DNA of 64,000 nucleotides from Salvator merianae (taxonomy: Eukaryota; Chordata; Lepidosauria; Squamata; Teiidae): NCBI GenBank assembly GCA_003586115.2, contig QVOM02000103.1, forward strand, positions 2,418,001 to 2,482,000, in the 5' to 3' direction. Each line of letters begins with the position of its first letter. Within the stretch, counting starts at the first letter, position 1. Below are positions 11,606-24,590 of this stretch, piece by piece. The position numbers and the translations under genes are program-made. The notes beneath the pieces are model-generated. The model searched no databases, had not been told where the DNA came from, and saw nothing but the letters and a program-made list of their open reading frames with translations.

Positions 11606-13043
11606 ATTAGAAAGTTTCCAGTCCGAAATGCTTCTTAAAACTATATATGATAACAGGGCCAAAGTAATTATAAAATTATATTGTAAAATAAAAAATGATG
11701 TAGGTTTTAACACTACCTTATCAGAATGTGCCTCCATAGTTATGTGATTCTTCCCCAACACCATGATTTTAGCTGTACTGTTAAAATGTCACATGCCCTC
11801 CACACACATTTTATGAAGACCAAATTTCCATTCCTTGAAATATTTTGAAGATATCTTTATCCTTTTGCTTCCAGGTTAAAAAAAATCCAAAACATTTAGC
11901 AACAGAGCAAAGGTACCTTTGCTGAGTCACTACGGCTTTGAAATCATGAATCTGGGGAGCTGTGTCTGCTGTTTTTACTGCTAATACTTCAGAAGTAAAG
12001 TAAAATTGCTTATTGGAATTGTTAATTTTGTATTCACTTGTTTGATATCATTTAGTTGATTTTGTTCTGTTCTTACTGTTCTGAACTGTAAAGCCAAATG
12101 AAGTGAAAGTGAAGAAGAACCAACTAAGAGGCAGGTTGTGCTTGAAAGCCACAGACTACCCAAGCGTCTTGGGAATATCCAGTGATATTTTAACATCTAT
12201 ATGAGTAGCCCCTCATGCTATTTTATAGAATGTTTGAAAATGCCCCTTTTAAAGTGTTAATGTAAGATACAAACCTTAGCAGATGTTCCCCTTCTGGGTC
12301 CAGTTCATTGTTAATGTCTAGTCTGAAAAATGTAAGCCATCTCCAGTGAATCTCTGTCATCTCCAGAAATGTCATCTCTCAAATGATAAACATGACTTAT
12401 GATTATTGTGTCATTTATGTTGTTTCCTTTTCACTTCCTTGAGCAGCACAGGGTCACTGGCTTTTGGCCTATACTGCCAAATGACAGTTTCATGCCCGAA
12501 TAAATCTATGCACATGTTTCTTATGGAATACGTTCTGACTTCCCAAGCAGTCTGTTACTGTGATTCTGCAAATGCGAGATTGACAAGGGGAGGTTCTAGA
12601 CCACTGGATTATCATTGTCCGGAAGTGGAGAATGGGCAAGGATTAGCCTAAAGAATGAAGCACATAAAGAGCCTTCCAAACGCTCCACGGTTCTGTTTAG
12701 ATTTGTTGTCTCTGTCGGCCTCCTATACAATACTACACTTTTAGGACCACCCCACCTTAGAAAAAAATATTTGCAGAAAACAGATCAATATTATATACAG
12801 TATAATTTAGGTGTGGATATTAAAAACATATGAGATACTTTCTTTCCCAAACTCATGCTAACGATAAATTTAAAAGATGAATAACAGAAGGTTCTGTTTT
12901 CTTGCCTCCATAGCTATCACCCACCTGTCATTTTTATTTTCACTGGGCTCCCCCTAATAGTGTTGCCCTTTGCATGGAAACTAGAAATGTTATTGCAGCT
13001 TTACAGTCATGTTAAATCTGACACAGCAGCCTCAGTGTCCCTT

Positions 13044-13050
<7 letters not shown>
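11606..13050. other. Unannotated DNA
   Basis: No gene or supported repeat is visible. The open frames are at most 81 codons and unrecognised. Confidence 0.5.
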
Positions 13051-13051
<1 letters not shown>

Positions 13052-13077
<26 letters not shown>

Positions 13078-13078
13078 G
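13052..13078 (+). repeat. (AG)n microsatellite
   Basis: About 13 uninterrupted AG dinucleotides. Confidence 0.95.
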
Positions 13079-13919
13079 ACTCTGATGATGGAATCAGAGA
13101 GGAAGAAGGGAAAAGAAGGGCAAACACAAAGGGTGATCTGCGCCAGAGACAACAGGAAAGGAGAAGTAACATCAAGAAATGAAATGCTGACACAACCGGG
13201 AGCCAAGAAAGTCTGTGATGCAAAGGGCTCTCCCGATATAAAAAGAGTAAAAGAGACCTGCAGGTTTATTGGGAAGAAATATTAAAAGAAAGACTTTGAA
13301 GGCTTCTTAGATTCCCCTGGGTGTTGGAGGCAATGCAGAACCCAGAAAAAACAATGTTTAATTGAAAACATGGTGGCATTGCTTCCAGAGTCTTTCCTTC
13401 TTGATCTTCTAAACTTGTGGGTGAAAATTCTCCCCTGACAGAGAGGACTATATGTATATTGGTATTCTTCCACTCATGTATGCATATACCCACCCACACA
13501 TCCACTCACATATGCCCATATCAGACTGCAAATATTCTTACTTTCTCCCACACTTGTTCTGTGTTACATGTACACACATAGTATATACACATAAATATCT
13601 TTATTCTTCTTGTACTCTCTCTATGTTACACGCACATTCATAATATGTATATAACCGGCTGTATATGTATTTACATTGTGAAGTTCAGGAGGAACTCTAG
13701 TGGAGAGACTTCTAGTCCTAGGTATCCACTCAACACACACAGGATGACTTTAGTCTTTGCTTATGAATCCTTGCAACTGGCTTCAAAATGGTACCAATTA
13801 AAAATCAGTCAAATGTTCTAACTATCAAGGATTCATTTTTTGTCCTGTAGTGTTTGTGTATTTTCTTCTTATTATTGTGGGCAGATAGGTTGATTTTGCC
13901 TCTGAGCATGTTTCTGGGC
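13079..13919. other. Unannotated DNA with CA-rich low-complexity patch
   Basis: Around 13485-13650 the plus strand is loosely built of cac/aca/tat words (low complexity). Nothing else is recognised. Confidence 0.5.
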
Positions 13920-13922
13920 TTA

Positions 13923-14090
13923 ATGCAAGTCTGCACTGGCCAGTATACTGGATCAGCAAGCATACTAGGAGCATCCTTTATGCGTGTTGATGCTGTATGG
14001 GTGTAGCCTCCCTAGGTCCACCCCAGCATGCAGAAGGGTGGTTTCTAGTATGCTTATTGGTCTGGTATAGCTGTCAGTGCAGAATCACCC
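13923..14090. mobile_element. Short palindromic MITE with TTA target duplication
   Basis: The left end 'atgcaagtctgcactg' and the reverse complement of the right end 'gggtgattctgcactg' align over 16 nt. The inverted arms extend inward ('ctggatcagcaagcatacta' against 'tagtatgcttattggtctgg'). TTA flanks both sides (13920-13922 and 14091-14093). A 168-bp foldback with TTA flanks fits a non-autonomous PIF/Harbinger-like element. A second copy lies at 28766-28883. Confidence 0.75.
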
Positions 14091-14093
14091 TTA

Positions 14094-17000
14094 GTCTGCA
14101 TGATACAAGGAAGCCCTCTGTATTTCATTGCCAAAGGTCCAATCCATGCAAGATGTACCCCTGGATTTCTCAGTTCTGTCACCTTGAGTTGAGTTCAGTT
14201 CAGTGTTACCTTTGCTTTGTAGGAAGTATGTTTCCTACAGTGTTGTCCAACTGTGAGCAAAATAATATGCAAAGCTGTAAGAGAGATTAGCTCTTCTAGA
14301 ATTGTTTCATTCACATTTGAAATGTGTTAGTTCCCCCCCCCCCCCGCTTTCTTTGTAGCAGCCAGTTTCTAAAGATTGGAGTGATGACCTGTTCCATGAT
14401 CTTCTGTGAGAGATAATAGAAAGATATTTTGAAGATGTTGTCAATATGTTTTGATGGCATTTTCATATGGATTTGAAAATCAACACTGTGGCATATTTGA
14501 CTGAATCAAATTACCTTCATAGTAGTATTATCTGCTGAAACATGCACTCTTTCATTGCCTCAAAAGGAACAGAAGTGTAAGGTAACAAATGGCAGTGGAA
14601 AAAATAGCTACTGGGGCATGAAATAAGAGGATGAAGGTAAAATGCTGTTAGTCAGGTGAGCAAGCTTTTGGGAATACTGATTCCATGGCCTTTCTCACTG
14701 CAGTGTGAACCTGCCAGAAAGAGAAAGGTTTTATAATTCCATTATACAAAAAGAGAGCTTTGTAAAACTTGCTGTGGTTGGATATACACAATGCCTTGAT
14801 GATGCTGTGGTAGCATTTGAAGGGCACGGGGATTTCACGTCCCTACACCAGTTAAGAAAATATCCTGCTTATAGGCGCTGTCAACAAGCTCTTTAAAACA
14901 GAAGAGCAGCTCTCAGAGCTTTCTTCTGCTCTGCTGCTGTGCTGCAACTTATGTGAACTTAACTTATTTCACATCCTTTGGGTTAAATACCATGATACTG
15001 TTTTGGGAGACACATCAAATGGTCAATTTCTGTGACCACTTCCTGTGTCTCCCAAAACAGTCCTGGGCAGAAATGTCAAAGTCTTCCTTCTCTAAGAAAT
15101 TATGCTCTTACCATCGCAAAACTCTTGCCTAAGGGGAATTTAGCAATGACAAGGAGCCCTGAGACTAAAAAAAAGAAAAAAGATTTTTTTTTTTTTAAAA
15201 TGCTATTAAACTATATTAACAGCTTAATTTCTGAGTAGTCTCATTAATTCAGGAACAAGTTCTACTAAGTTCAAGTATATTCCAGGAAGTAGATGGATAA
15301 AAAGTACAGGTAAAAATGCCATGAAGCTGAGATCAACTGCAAGTGACTACAGAAACAGTCCCACAAAATGTTCTTGGTGTAAATATCCAACTGATATACC
15401 ATGCCTTTCTTTCAGATGCCAGCAACTGAACGTGGAATCTTCTTCATGTAAAACAGATGTCACCTCACCAAAACGAAAATGTCCTAACTGTGTTTTGTGC
15501 TGTATCATATTCATATTATCCTGAATTACACAGTAATTATCCTGGTTTTAAAACTGATATGGAAAATGGTTTCCCCAGTGATTCTGGGGAGAAGCCTTTC
15601 TTTTTAAAATTAAGATCTATGTGGTATATGCAGTATTTTCAAAGCAGAGTATTGAGTTCTTTCCCCTTTCCCTCAAAATAGCAGGGAGAGTACTTGACAG
15701 AAAAAGCATTTCCTTACCTGTTCTAATGGAAAAGTGTGATAAAGATCTCTGAATAATAGGGTTTAGAAATATCCACTATTGGGGCCTTACAGTAAGCCAT
15801 GCCAGTCAATACAGGAGCTTTCCTTTTGAGAGGAAGCAAGGGTCTGGTGTGTGCAAAGAATACTTGTTATCCAATATTTCTAGCAGAATACTTTTGCATC
15901 TCAGATGAATTATTAAATGCAAATTCAGCAATGTGAGGGAGGAAAAAAACAGATTATTTTTCTTTCACATTTGCTGATTAGTCAATTACTTAGTTCATGG
16001 AGGAAAACCACTTGTGTCAAGTTTCTGCACACTTTCATAGAATTGGAGCGTGATACTTACCATATCTCAAGTGAATGATTTTTCAATTAGTCTGCAGTTC
16101 CTTGCCTATGTTTCCTTCGCAACCCCCCATGAATCATGTAGATCACAGGTTTAAGAGGTTTTTGTCAAGTTATGGCACTGGGAAAGACAATATTTGCAGC
16201 AACTCCTGTTTTTTGTATTAGGTTTTCTGTTTATTTTTTACAGCTTTTTGTCATTTCTAAAATGGGGAAAGTAGCTTAAAGGGATGATTAAAATGTATCA
16301 GGGAAAGCTTAGACTAGTAATGTTAAGATACTATGAGGCACACAGCGGTTCTGTAATACAAGTAGAAACACACTTAGAATTCATTTTATTTTACCCTGTT
16401 TGGTGCAAGAGGAAGGAAAGAAAGATCAGAAACATTTGAAAATGAGATCATACAGCATGTGAACTATACAGACATCTTGCCCATGTTTTTTTTATGAGAA
16501 GTCTTAGTGACATTTGAAAAGCAGAACCCTGTTCCATAGTCTTAAGGTTGACTGACATTTAAGGGCAGGAGAAGGCATGGTTTTCTCCCCACTCTTTTTA
16601 AATTGAAGTTTTCATAAATCAGTGCAAGGGGAGAAAACTGGTTACATCTTACAAAATGTGGCTATCTGGATGGGAATATGAAAATGTCACCTGTGACATT
16701 TTAAATATATTGCTGACTCTAGATACATCTTTTTATATTGAGCCAAACCAAAAAAAGAAAAGGAAAAGGAAAAAAGGAAGAATAAGAAGAAAAGAGGAAA
16801 GAACAGAAAAGGTACTATTCCCAGTCATTGTTTCCAAAGAGTTTTTTAATTGAAACTTAAACATCTTTGGATACAAGGGAACTATCATAAGAAAATATGC
16901 CATAGTGTAATTTTATACTTCCTGACAAACTATAATTGCTTGTTGTATCTTACCACACAGAACAGAAGAAAATCCATGAAGTTAAGGCATTGTTCAAGCA

Positions 17001-18583
17001 AGTAAACAAGCTTTAATGACCTTTAGTACTGGATTCATAAAGATATTTGGTCTGCAATAAAAACATGAGTTATCAAGTTATCTTCACTTGTTGGCTCCAA
17101 ATGACAGTCAGAGTTTATCAGACCACCTGTGACATTGCAGCATCATTTTCAATCAGATATGTAATAGTACAATGTGATGTAATAGTTAAATCAAGTTAAA
17201 TCAAGTCTGCCTTGAATGAAATTTAAAGTGAATATAAACATTGTTCCTTTATTAATTTGAGGAAATTTGTTCTAAAAGTATAACAGTTTTGCAAATGAAA
17301 ATTGGGGGAGTATTAACACAATAAGTTATCAGCCACTCAAATTAACTGAAATTCAAGGCCATACAAATGATGGAGAAATGTGAAGAGAAGCAAGTGAAAT
17401 AAGAGTTCAGTTATTACAGAAAGTAGTACTATCAACCTCAGTTCTGCTAACATTCAGGTGAAATTTGGTAGCAGTATACATGCTACTTTTAGTTTCATTG
17501 GAAATTAAACAATTATGAAGAGAGCCTGAACCTGACCATTTGTTTAAATGTGGATGTGTGTGCTTTGCTTGTATTACATCATAAAATGGACGATACAAGG
17601 AACTATGAGATAATTTTTCTTTCACTTGCAAGTCACAGCTAGGTGAGAGGTTTTCTTGTATGTCACTTCTATCATAGCTGAGGGGAGAGAGAAATATTTT
17701 AGAATACTCAGGTTTTAAAGAGAAGTGGGGAGCTTAACTTGGGCCGTGGGCTTCACCCAGAAGATTTTGAAGCATTTCTGTCTTGATATCACTCCATCAA
17801 TGATAAAATTTAGAGAGATATCCTTCCCACCTGAGCCATGTTTAATCTCAACTAAAAAAATAATTGCCAATATCCAGACTCAGGGTTTAATTTTAGACAA
17901 AACTAGTTCCCAATGGACTACACCTGTTGGAACACAATGGGGAACTTGCAGGCGTTTTGTGACAAATTTGTCTCTTTCTATAGCAGTAAGGTTAGTGTAT
18001 TGGCAGAGTTGGGCTCCATGGAGTAACTGGGGAATGACTTTTGCTTGGTGAAGCTTTAGGGTACCAGACATAAATAGACCACCTCTAGTATTTTTTAAAA
18101 AATGGGGGAAAGGTAGAATTTGCTATAATAGGTCTGTGGGCAGCATAGTTTTGGTAGCATTTACATTTTCCCCTTTGATATAATATTAGGTCTAAGACAT
18201 TGCCATGTAACTATTCTGTCTATTTCTCCTCAGTTTATTCCTTACAGTTATAGACTTAAACAATATCTGCCCATTTCTAGCAAATCCTTTCTCTCCTTTC
18301 CAATGGACATACCGTGCACATAGACATCAATGAATTACACCATTTAGAAGTATACCTTGATATGAATTTATAGTTGATAGTAAATTACTAATTTGTGGCC
18401 AGAATTTCTTTAGCAATAATAACAAGCAAGTACTATTAAAGTAATGTATCAGTGTTCTGCACAAATAGAAAGTGCTTTTCCTTTTCTACTTGATTACTTG
18501 TGGTTCACCTCCCCCCACACACTTAAAAAGGAAGAGTAGTATCATATCTCAGACACAGTTTTAAGATGCAGAGTGACTTGATC

Positions 18584-18584
<1 letters not shown>
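14094..18584. other. Long AT-rich stretch without recognised genes
   Basis: I see only low-complexity items: a C-run (14333-14345), a T-run (15184-15196), an A/G-rich patch (16748-16812), and a perfect hairpin listed separately at 14997-15061. Short open frames such as 14705-14896 and 17725-18051 (108 codons) show no recognisable domain. Confidence 0.5.
14997..15061. repeat. Perfect 18-bp inverted repeat (hairpin)
   Basis: 'actgttttgggagacaca' at 14997-15014 is the exact reverse complement of 'tgtgtctcccaaaacagt' at 15044-15061, leaving a 29-nt loop. No T-run follows it. It could be a small foldback element or a chance relic of one. Evidence for a functional RNA hairpin is lacking. Confidence 0.85.
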
Positions 18585-18650
<66 letters not shown>

Positions 18651-18651
18651 T
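18585..18651 (+). repeat. (TTA)n microsatellite
   Basis: About 22 uninterrupted trinucleotides. The poly-tyrosine open frame across it (18566-18754) is an artefact of the repeat. Confidence 0.97.
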
Positions 18652-19365
18652 GTATTTCCCTGTGTTTCCAAATGACCCCACAGTGACCACAAGCAAGTTA
18701 AATATACAGACCAATGCACCTGTTAATACCTGCATAAAAACTAGAACAGGATGAAATCATAAGAACTTGGTTATCCATACTGCATCACAGGAAGCTGGTG
18801 GAGAACATTTCATTAACAAAAGCTACATGTATTCCCAGCTAGGTAAGTGCGGTATTCTAAATACATTTTTAGAGAGGCATATGTAACAACCTGGGGACAT
18901 AACTGTGAAAATAATCCCACTTATCGTGCAATGTAGAGTTTAGCTTATTGCATAAAGTTTTCCGATCCGTACAGAAGTGTTTGTTAAACTGTCTCCAAGA
19001 TATGACTAGACTTCTTCAGTTTTTCTCTTTTGAAGTGCTGAATGAAGTGGAACTGAAGTTCAGTTCCCCTTTTTTAAGGTCACAAAGTCAGATGACCAAT
19101 TCATATTTGGCTTTGGTTAATTACAATGTTAGCATTATTTTTACATGTCCTGCCACCAAATCATATATGCTCCATCTTCTATCTGAGTCTTTGATTCATC
19201 TGCACTAAGATTTTTTGGCTGAAGTGCAAAGGAACCTGGGCTGCCAGAATGGTCTGCTCTGCACCTTTTAGCACTGCTGAAAGATCAGAGAAAGAGAACT
19301 GCATAGGGTTAAGATTTGAATAATCACTTCAGAACAGGCCCCATTTCTCTTATTTATGGTTGCCT
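18652..19365. other. Unannotated DNA
   Basis: No gene or supported repeat is visible. Confidence 0.5.
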
Positions 19366-19632
19366 TTAGAGATTTGTAAAATGCAGTTTGTGTTCAAAAA
19401 TTTGATTGAATAGTTCATTTTCGAAGCTGTTTTCATTGAACCCAACATGTGGTTGTTCCAATATCTGGAAATCTGATTGAACGAAACCTGTCCTTCACTT
19501 GTGAACACAAGCAATTCAATTGAACAGTTCACATTTGCTGAGTTTTTGCCCTTTAAAAGTGCTTTTTGAATGGAAAAAATGTTATTTTTTTTGTATTTGA
19601 ACAAGCTCAAAATCAAACACAAACAACTCTTT
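19366..19632 (-). mobile_element. Non-autonomous repeat, family N copy 1
   Basis: This shares order and wording with 52500-52862: 'aacatgtggt', 'ttccaatatctggaaatctg' against 'ttcacatatccagaaatttg', then 'attgaacgaaac' against 'attgaaccaaac', then 'ttgctgagtttttgcc' against 'tgctgtgtttttgcc'. It is rich in 'gaac' words. The orientation is assigned so that copy 3 (62205) is plus. The transposon class is not determined, and the element has no coding capacity. Confidence 0.6.
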
Positions 19633-20024
19633 GTTTAATTAAATAATTTGCTATTGAGCTGAATACACCTTTAGTTGCCTTAGTAGATATTGGTTATGTG
19701 GGGACTTAGATTTCCTGGCAGAAACTATAGTAGCCCCTTGGCTATAAAATCCAAGTGACTGCAAATGGTACAAGTCACCTTACATTCCCTTGAGCATTCT
19801 TACAACACATGCCAAGCTATCTGCTATTTATTGTATTCCTGTGCATCCCAATCTTGTTTTCTACCTTGCTGTGCCCTGTTTCAGCCTTTTGCCCACAGAA
19901 TGCCTACAGATGTCTTATTTGCATATTCCTAGTAATCTATCCTGTTTTAGTCTCCTCCATGGTTTGGATAATGGCCCAAAGATTTATTTTTTATGGTTAG
20001 TCTAGAGGTGTCCATCTGTGAGGC
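19633..20024. other. Unannotated DNA
   Basis: No gene or supported repeat is visible. The overlapping frames at 19790-20005 are hydrophobic by chance of T-rich codons. Confidence 0.5.
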
Positions 20025-20027
20025 ACT

Positions 20028-20207
20028 GGCCCTTTCTGCACTGGGCATTATTCCAGATTATATACCAGAATAGGGACCTGTCATCCACATGCTAGTGCAG
20101 ACTATGGTAGACCCAGGGCAGGGTCTGCCATAGTCTACACTGGCACGTGGATTGCAGATCCCTATTCCAGGATATAATGTAGAATAAGGCACAGTGAAGA
20201 AAGGGTC
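20028..20207. mobile_element. 180-bp foldback MITE (GGCCCTTTC ends)
   Basis: The whole element is a palindrome. The left end 'ggccctttctgcactg' pairs with the right end 'cagtgaagaaagggtc', the middle 'cctattccaggatataat' pairs with 'attatataccagaatagg', and the centre 'agactatggtagaccc' pairs with 'gggtctgccatagtct'. The flanking triplets are ACT and ATT, a one-mismatch candidate duplication. It shares its terminus with the GGGCC-end elements elsewhere in the window. No coding sequence is present. Confidence 0.8.
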
Positions 20208-21030
20208 ATTGTGTTCAAAAAGATAAAGATGCTGCAGTTCTGAAAGGACATTGTCCTTCTTTTTTTTACTCATATCGTAGTAATACACTTCTGGTTCTGA
20301 CTTTGGAGAATGAATGGGAGTGGGAAGGTTCCTTAGCAGAAAGAATTTCTTTTCAGATAATTAATTCTTGCACCAGAATAGTAGTTAACCACCATGGCAG
20401 TGAAATGATTGACAAAGAACTCCACTGTTGACACTTATTTATTACTTTGCGGGATGGGAAGAGCAACGCCAAAAGATTTAATAGTTTGTTGTTTAGCATT
20501 ATCCAAGCTGAATGAAATGTTTTATTGTATTCAAATATTGTTAAGGAAGGATGACACATTATGGTCATACGTTACGGCGGCACTGGCCAACTTCTGCATT
20601 TTGCACGATGTCTCTGTTCTTTAGGACAACCTAGAGACCAAAAATTTATTTCATTCAGACAGAATTTTCAGAATGATTTGTCAGGCTCCAGTTGGTGCCA
20701 TCTAGTTGTAAAAACTTTAGCTTAATTAGATAGCTTAATTATATACAAAATCTGAAGCATTATAAACAAAAACGTTATTTGTTTAAGTCTGAAAACAGTT
20801 TTTCCTTTGTACGGAAGTATTTTTCTGTAATATATCTGAGTTAAAATGTTATTGGATTCATGGAAGAAAACAGATAAAATAATTTCAAAGGTCACTTCTA
20901 GATGTCACATCTAAATTACACAATTTAATGGTATTCCAGAGTAAAGGTCCTCCAGAATAATTGTTTGCTGCCCAGACATCTGAGCAACAGCACAGGACAA
21001 GCACCTGGAATAACATGTACATCCAGGTAT
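20208..21030. other. Unannotated AT-rich DNA
   Basis: No gene or supported repeat is visible. Confidence 0.5.
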
Positions 21031-21350
21031 TTTCAAGTATCTGAAGGGCTGTCACAATGCAGAGAGATTGGCCCTATTCTCACTTACACAAGAAGGAAGG
21101 ACTAGAAACAATGGGATGAAACTTCAAGGGAATAGATACAGGATAAATATTAGAAAAAAACGTTCTGACATTAAGGGCAATCTGTCAATGGAATAGGTTG
21201 CCACAGGAGGTGGTGAGCTCTGCTTCGCTGGAGATCTTCAAGGAGAGGCTGGACAGACATCTGTATGGGATGGTTTAGTGAATCCTGCATTGAGCAGGGA
21301 GTCGGACTCAATGACCCTGGAGGTTCCTTCCAACTCTATGATTCTATGAT
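21031..21350 (+). mobile_element. CR1 LINE 3' end
   Basis: The text runs from 'tttcaagtatctgaagggct' through 'aatattagaaaaaaac', 'ggaataggttgccacaggag', 'tggagatcttcaaggagagg' and 'gggagtcggactcaatgacc' to 'caactctatgattctatgat'. This is the characteristic C-terminal coding end and 3' untranslated end of CR1, closing in two copies of the ATTCTATG octamer that defines CR1 3' termini. The coding part is broken. It is 5' truncated, as is usual for the family. It is one of the clearest repeats in the window. Confidence 0.92.
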
Positions 21351-22519
21351 AAGTGCCCCTGTGCCAGCCCTTACACATGCACAGTGGCCATTTCCACATC
21401 AGATTCAGCCATGCACATGTGCAGGGGGCATTTTATTCGGTAAGACCATGCTGCTGAGTTTCTAGACAGGTAGAGCATAATGCTATTTTGGAAAAATCCA
21501 CATTAAGAGTTGGCTTTTCTCCAAATAGGATACAGCAGGATTTCATCCCTACATCACGTGGCTATGTTGGGTTTGCCACAGATATGTGGGGCAATTGCAG
21601 CATAACCACAACATAATAGCACTTTTTAACTCTGTCTGGATTCAGCCAAAGTCAAATCTGACTGTGAACAAGTAGACAGAAGTATGATGAACAAATCCTT
21701 TTGGCTCAATTCCATCAGAAGGCAGAATTACACGTACTTGGGATCGAATTGTGTCTACCTTTAAAGTGAGTTTGTTTCTTCCCTTATGTTATTTCCATGT
21801 CCTCATTTCCAGTGCAAATGCACAGTAAAGAGGTATGGAATGTGAGTGCCATTGGTGTGCACACAGCAGACAGCTACCCTGTCTAAACCTTCCTTACAGA
21901 CTTACAGGCATTTAGTGTGGTAAGAAAACAAGAGCAGAAAAATGTGGAGCTATAATTGGGAAGCCTTAGAAACATTGTAGCTACTTTGTATCCAGCAAAT
22001 TGTTCCAGTCTTTGGCTTTTTTTTTATTTAGAAAAACTTGAATTCTTGGATATACCTGTAAAAAACATGACCCTTGCTATATGAGTGTAAATGGACCTGG
22101 ACTTTCTTTAAGAAAAAAAGTAAATGTTAAAAGTCCGCTGCATAAGGGAAGGGGAAGGATGGAAAAGACAGTGGGAAATTTCTTAGGAAGGACAAGGGAG
22201 CAGAGCAGATAAGCATTCCTCTTTTCTAAGGGCAAATGGGACTAAGTTGTACATGGAAGTGTGCATGAAAGCATAAGCAGCAACAAAAAGTTCAGACAGG
22301 TAAAGCCCTTCAAGCAGATGTATGAGCCAGGGACAAATAGCTCCATGAATATGGGAGGTTAAGATCCGTCCTTAACATGACTTGCTTAGTCACCATGCCA
22401 GCAGTGCCTCAAGCCCCAAGTCCTTCTTTTCTATGAGCAGATGTCCTTCCTAGCTGGCTGACTGCTCAACAGGATGCAAGGATTCATGTTCCCACACTTA
22501 CTTCAAAATAGTTGTTTTT
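21351..22519. other. Unannotated DNA
   Basis: No gene or supported repeat is visible. Confidence 0.5.
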
Positions 22520-23393
22520 TTCAAAGACGAGCTCTGCCGGCCTGCTCAGAAGGCATGCAAAGATTGTGGCTCATAATCCACACATTATCTCAAATGCGTC
22601 TTCAAGTGCAATTTTAAAAATAAAAAGGAAACAGTGGCTGGGGACTCTCTTCAGCATGCGTTCCAATCAGGAAAGGTAGATGTTTGGCCCATCACTCTCA
22701 CTGGCACACCTAGCTTCTGCAGCCATGAGAAGATGACAAAATGGAGGATGAGGCTCCCGCCCCATAATGGGGAGAGAGTACCAAGCACAGTTCCCAAAGA
22801 AACCACAAGTATCCATGTGTGAGTGGCATTTTATTTTAAAAATAAAAAGGGAACAATGTCCCAGGGCTCCCCTCCCCTTCACATGTTTCCATCAGGAAAT
22901 GTATATGGTTGGCACATCACTTTTACCACCACCTTTGGCTCCTGCAGCTATGGGAAGATGAGAGTTCAAAATGGAGGATGACCTTCCACCCTGTAATGGA
23001 GAAAGAGCAGCAAGTGAAGTTCCTAAAAACCACATGAGCTCAAGTGCAGTTTTGAAAATAAAAAGGGAACGATGTCCTGGGTCTTTCCCCACCACACCCA
23101 CACCCACTTCTGTCAATAAACATTGTCAGTGGCTCATCAGTCTCACCACACCCTTGGCTCCTTCAGCCATGGCAAGATGCCACCCATGTTGCAAAGAGAA
23201 AGCAGCAAACACACTTGCCAATGAAACCACGGGTATCTGTGCTCAAGTGCAATTTTTTAAATAAAAAGGGAACAATGTGCTGGGCTCTCCTCCCACCCAC
23301 ACACACACTTCTGATAGGAAAGGTAGGTGGTTGGCCCAGCACCCTCACCAACATACCTGGCTCCTGTGGCCATGAGACGATGGCACCCCATGG
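22520..23393 (+). repeat. Minisatellite/satellite-like array, four ~203-222 bp units
   Basis: A landmark 'aaataaaaaggg-aacaatgtc' recurs at 22616, 22838, 23054 and 23257, spaced 222, 216 and 203 bp. Within each unit the order is the same: a pyrimidine-rich start, 'tcaggaaaggtagatg'-like text, 'ggttggcccatcac', 'cctggctcctgcagccatg', 'agatggaggatg', 'ggagaaagagcag', 'aaaccac', 'gctcaagtgcaatttt'. A partial unit precedes 22616. Units differ by many substitutions and small indels, so the array is old. The open frames across it (for example 22971-23264) are by-products of the repeat. Confidence 0.9.
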
Positions 23394-24590
23394 CGGATCC
23401 ATGTATCCCATTGGCATGACCAATTGGAACAGAGTTTCTGGGTACCCAAATTTAATTCCTCACACATACAGATTGAGGAACAGCAAGCATCCTCCAAAGT
23501 GTCATCCCCACAGCCTTCAGAAAATCTGAGGGTTCTTGCTACCCTCAGGCACCATCACTACTGCTGTGTAGTAACATGGCAACCATGTACCACAATCAAG
23601 CTAGATGGATTTTCATTGTGCTAAAAATGATGAAAAAATAGCTGTGCTGTGGCTTTGAAGCCAGGAAACTTTTATTCAATAGAAAAGGCATGCAGCATAA
23701 AAGCACTATGCATCCTGGGACAGGAACAAGATTTCCCACTGATAGGTTGATGTGATCAACCATGGTATGAATGCAAGTTCAGACAGTCTGAACTTAGTAA
23801 GAACCATTTTATAAGTTATTGACTCTTCTTGCCACTTCACAGTTTCCAGCAAAAATACTTTCTTGCATCCAATTTGCAATGCTGTGCCTAAACCAACTGC
23901 AAGGTGAAGGGAAGATTTTAAAAGAACTATATTCTAGAATTGCCAAGGCCAAGTGCTAGGCTTATGGCTAGATAACTCATTAACTAAAAAAAAAAAAAAG
24001 GAAGAAGAAGAAGAAGGAGGAGGAGGAGGAAAAGAAGAAGAAAATTTATAATCTTCATTTTTGCTCATAACCCCTAGTTCAAATGGCAGTTGGCCATTTA
24101 CCCATCGTTCTTTTATAAATCATTAACCTCAGAATAGACATGATACGTAATTCTACTTAGAAAGCAATAATTGTTCTAAAGGGTAAACTTTGCTTTACTG
24201 GTTTGTTTAAGAAATTTACCATTTTAGTCATCCTTGCTTATTGTGTGGTTAGGAATGATGAAGAAAGTGCTTCAGAAGTGTAATATTTTTCTGCCCTGCC
24301 TCCCCAGCTCCATAGATGAAGAAGTAAACAAGACTAGTTATATCCAGACATAAGATTATTCAGGTTGTGATGCAGTAGTTCAGGTATATGTGCAATTTTC
24401 AGCACTGTTGACAAGAAAACATTCTCTTCAAACTGCCGGCCATGCTTTTTGGACACTCACATGGAATTATCCTCAACAAATTGCCACATTTTATTGATGT
24501 AGCACAGATTTGCCCTAACTTCAAAAAAAGTCTGTAAGTAAAAATGCTGATCCTGTAGCTGGGTGACCCATTTGCAAGATAAGGTCTCCT
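23394..24590. other. Unannotated DNA with a purine tract
   Basis: A purine-only tract at about 23986-24044 (A-run, then GAA and GGA repeats) is the only structured item recognised. Confidence 0.6.

Noticed and set aside
18566..18754. Poly-tyrosine peptide
   Set aside because: Translation of a (TTA)n microsatellite.
22520..23393. CRISPR-like array of regular repeats
   Set aside because: The units are ~200-220 bp and diverged throughout, with no short identical repeat and unique spacer pattern; the window is vertebrate.
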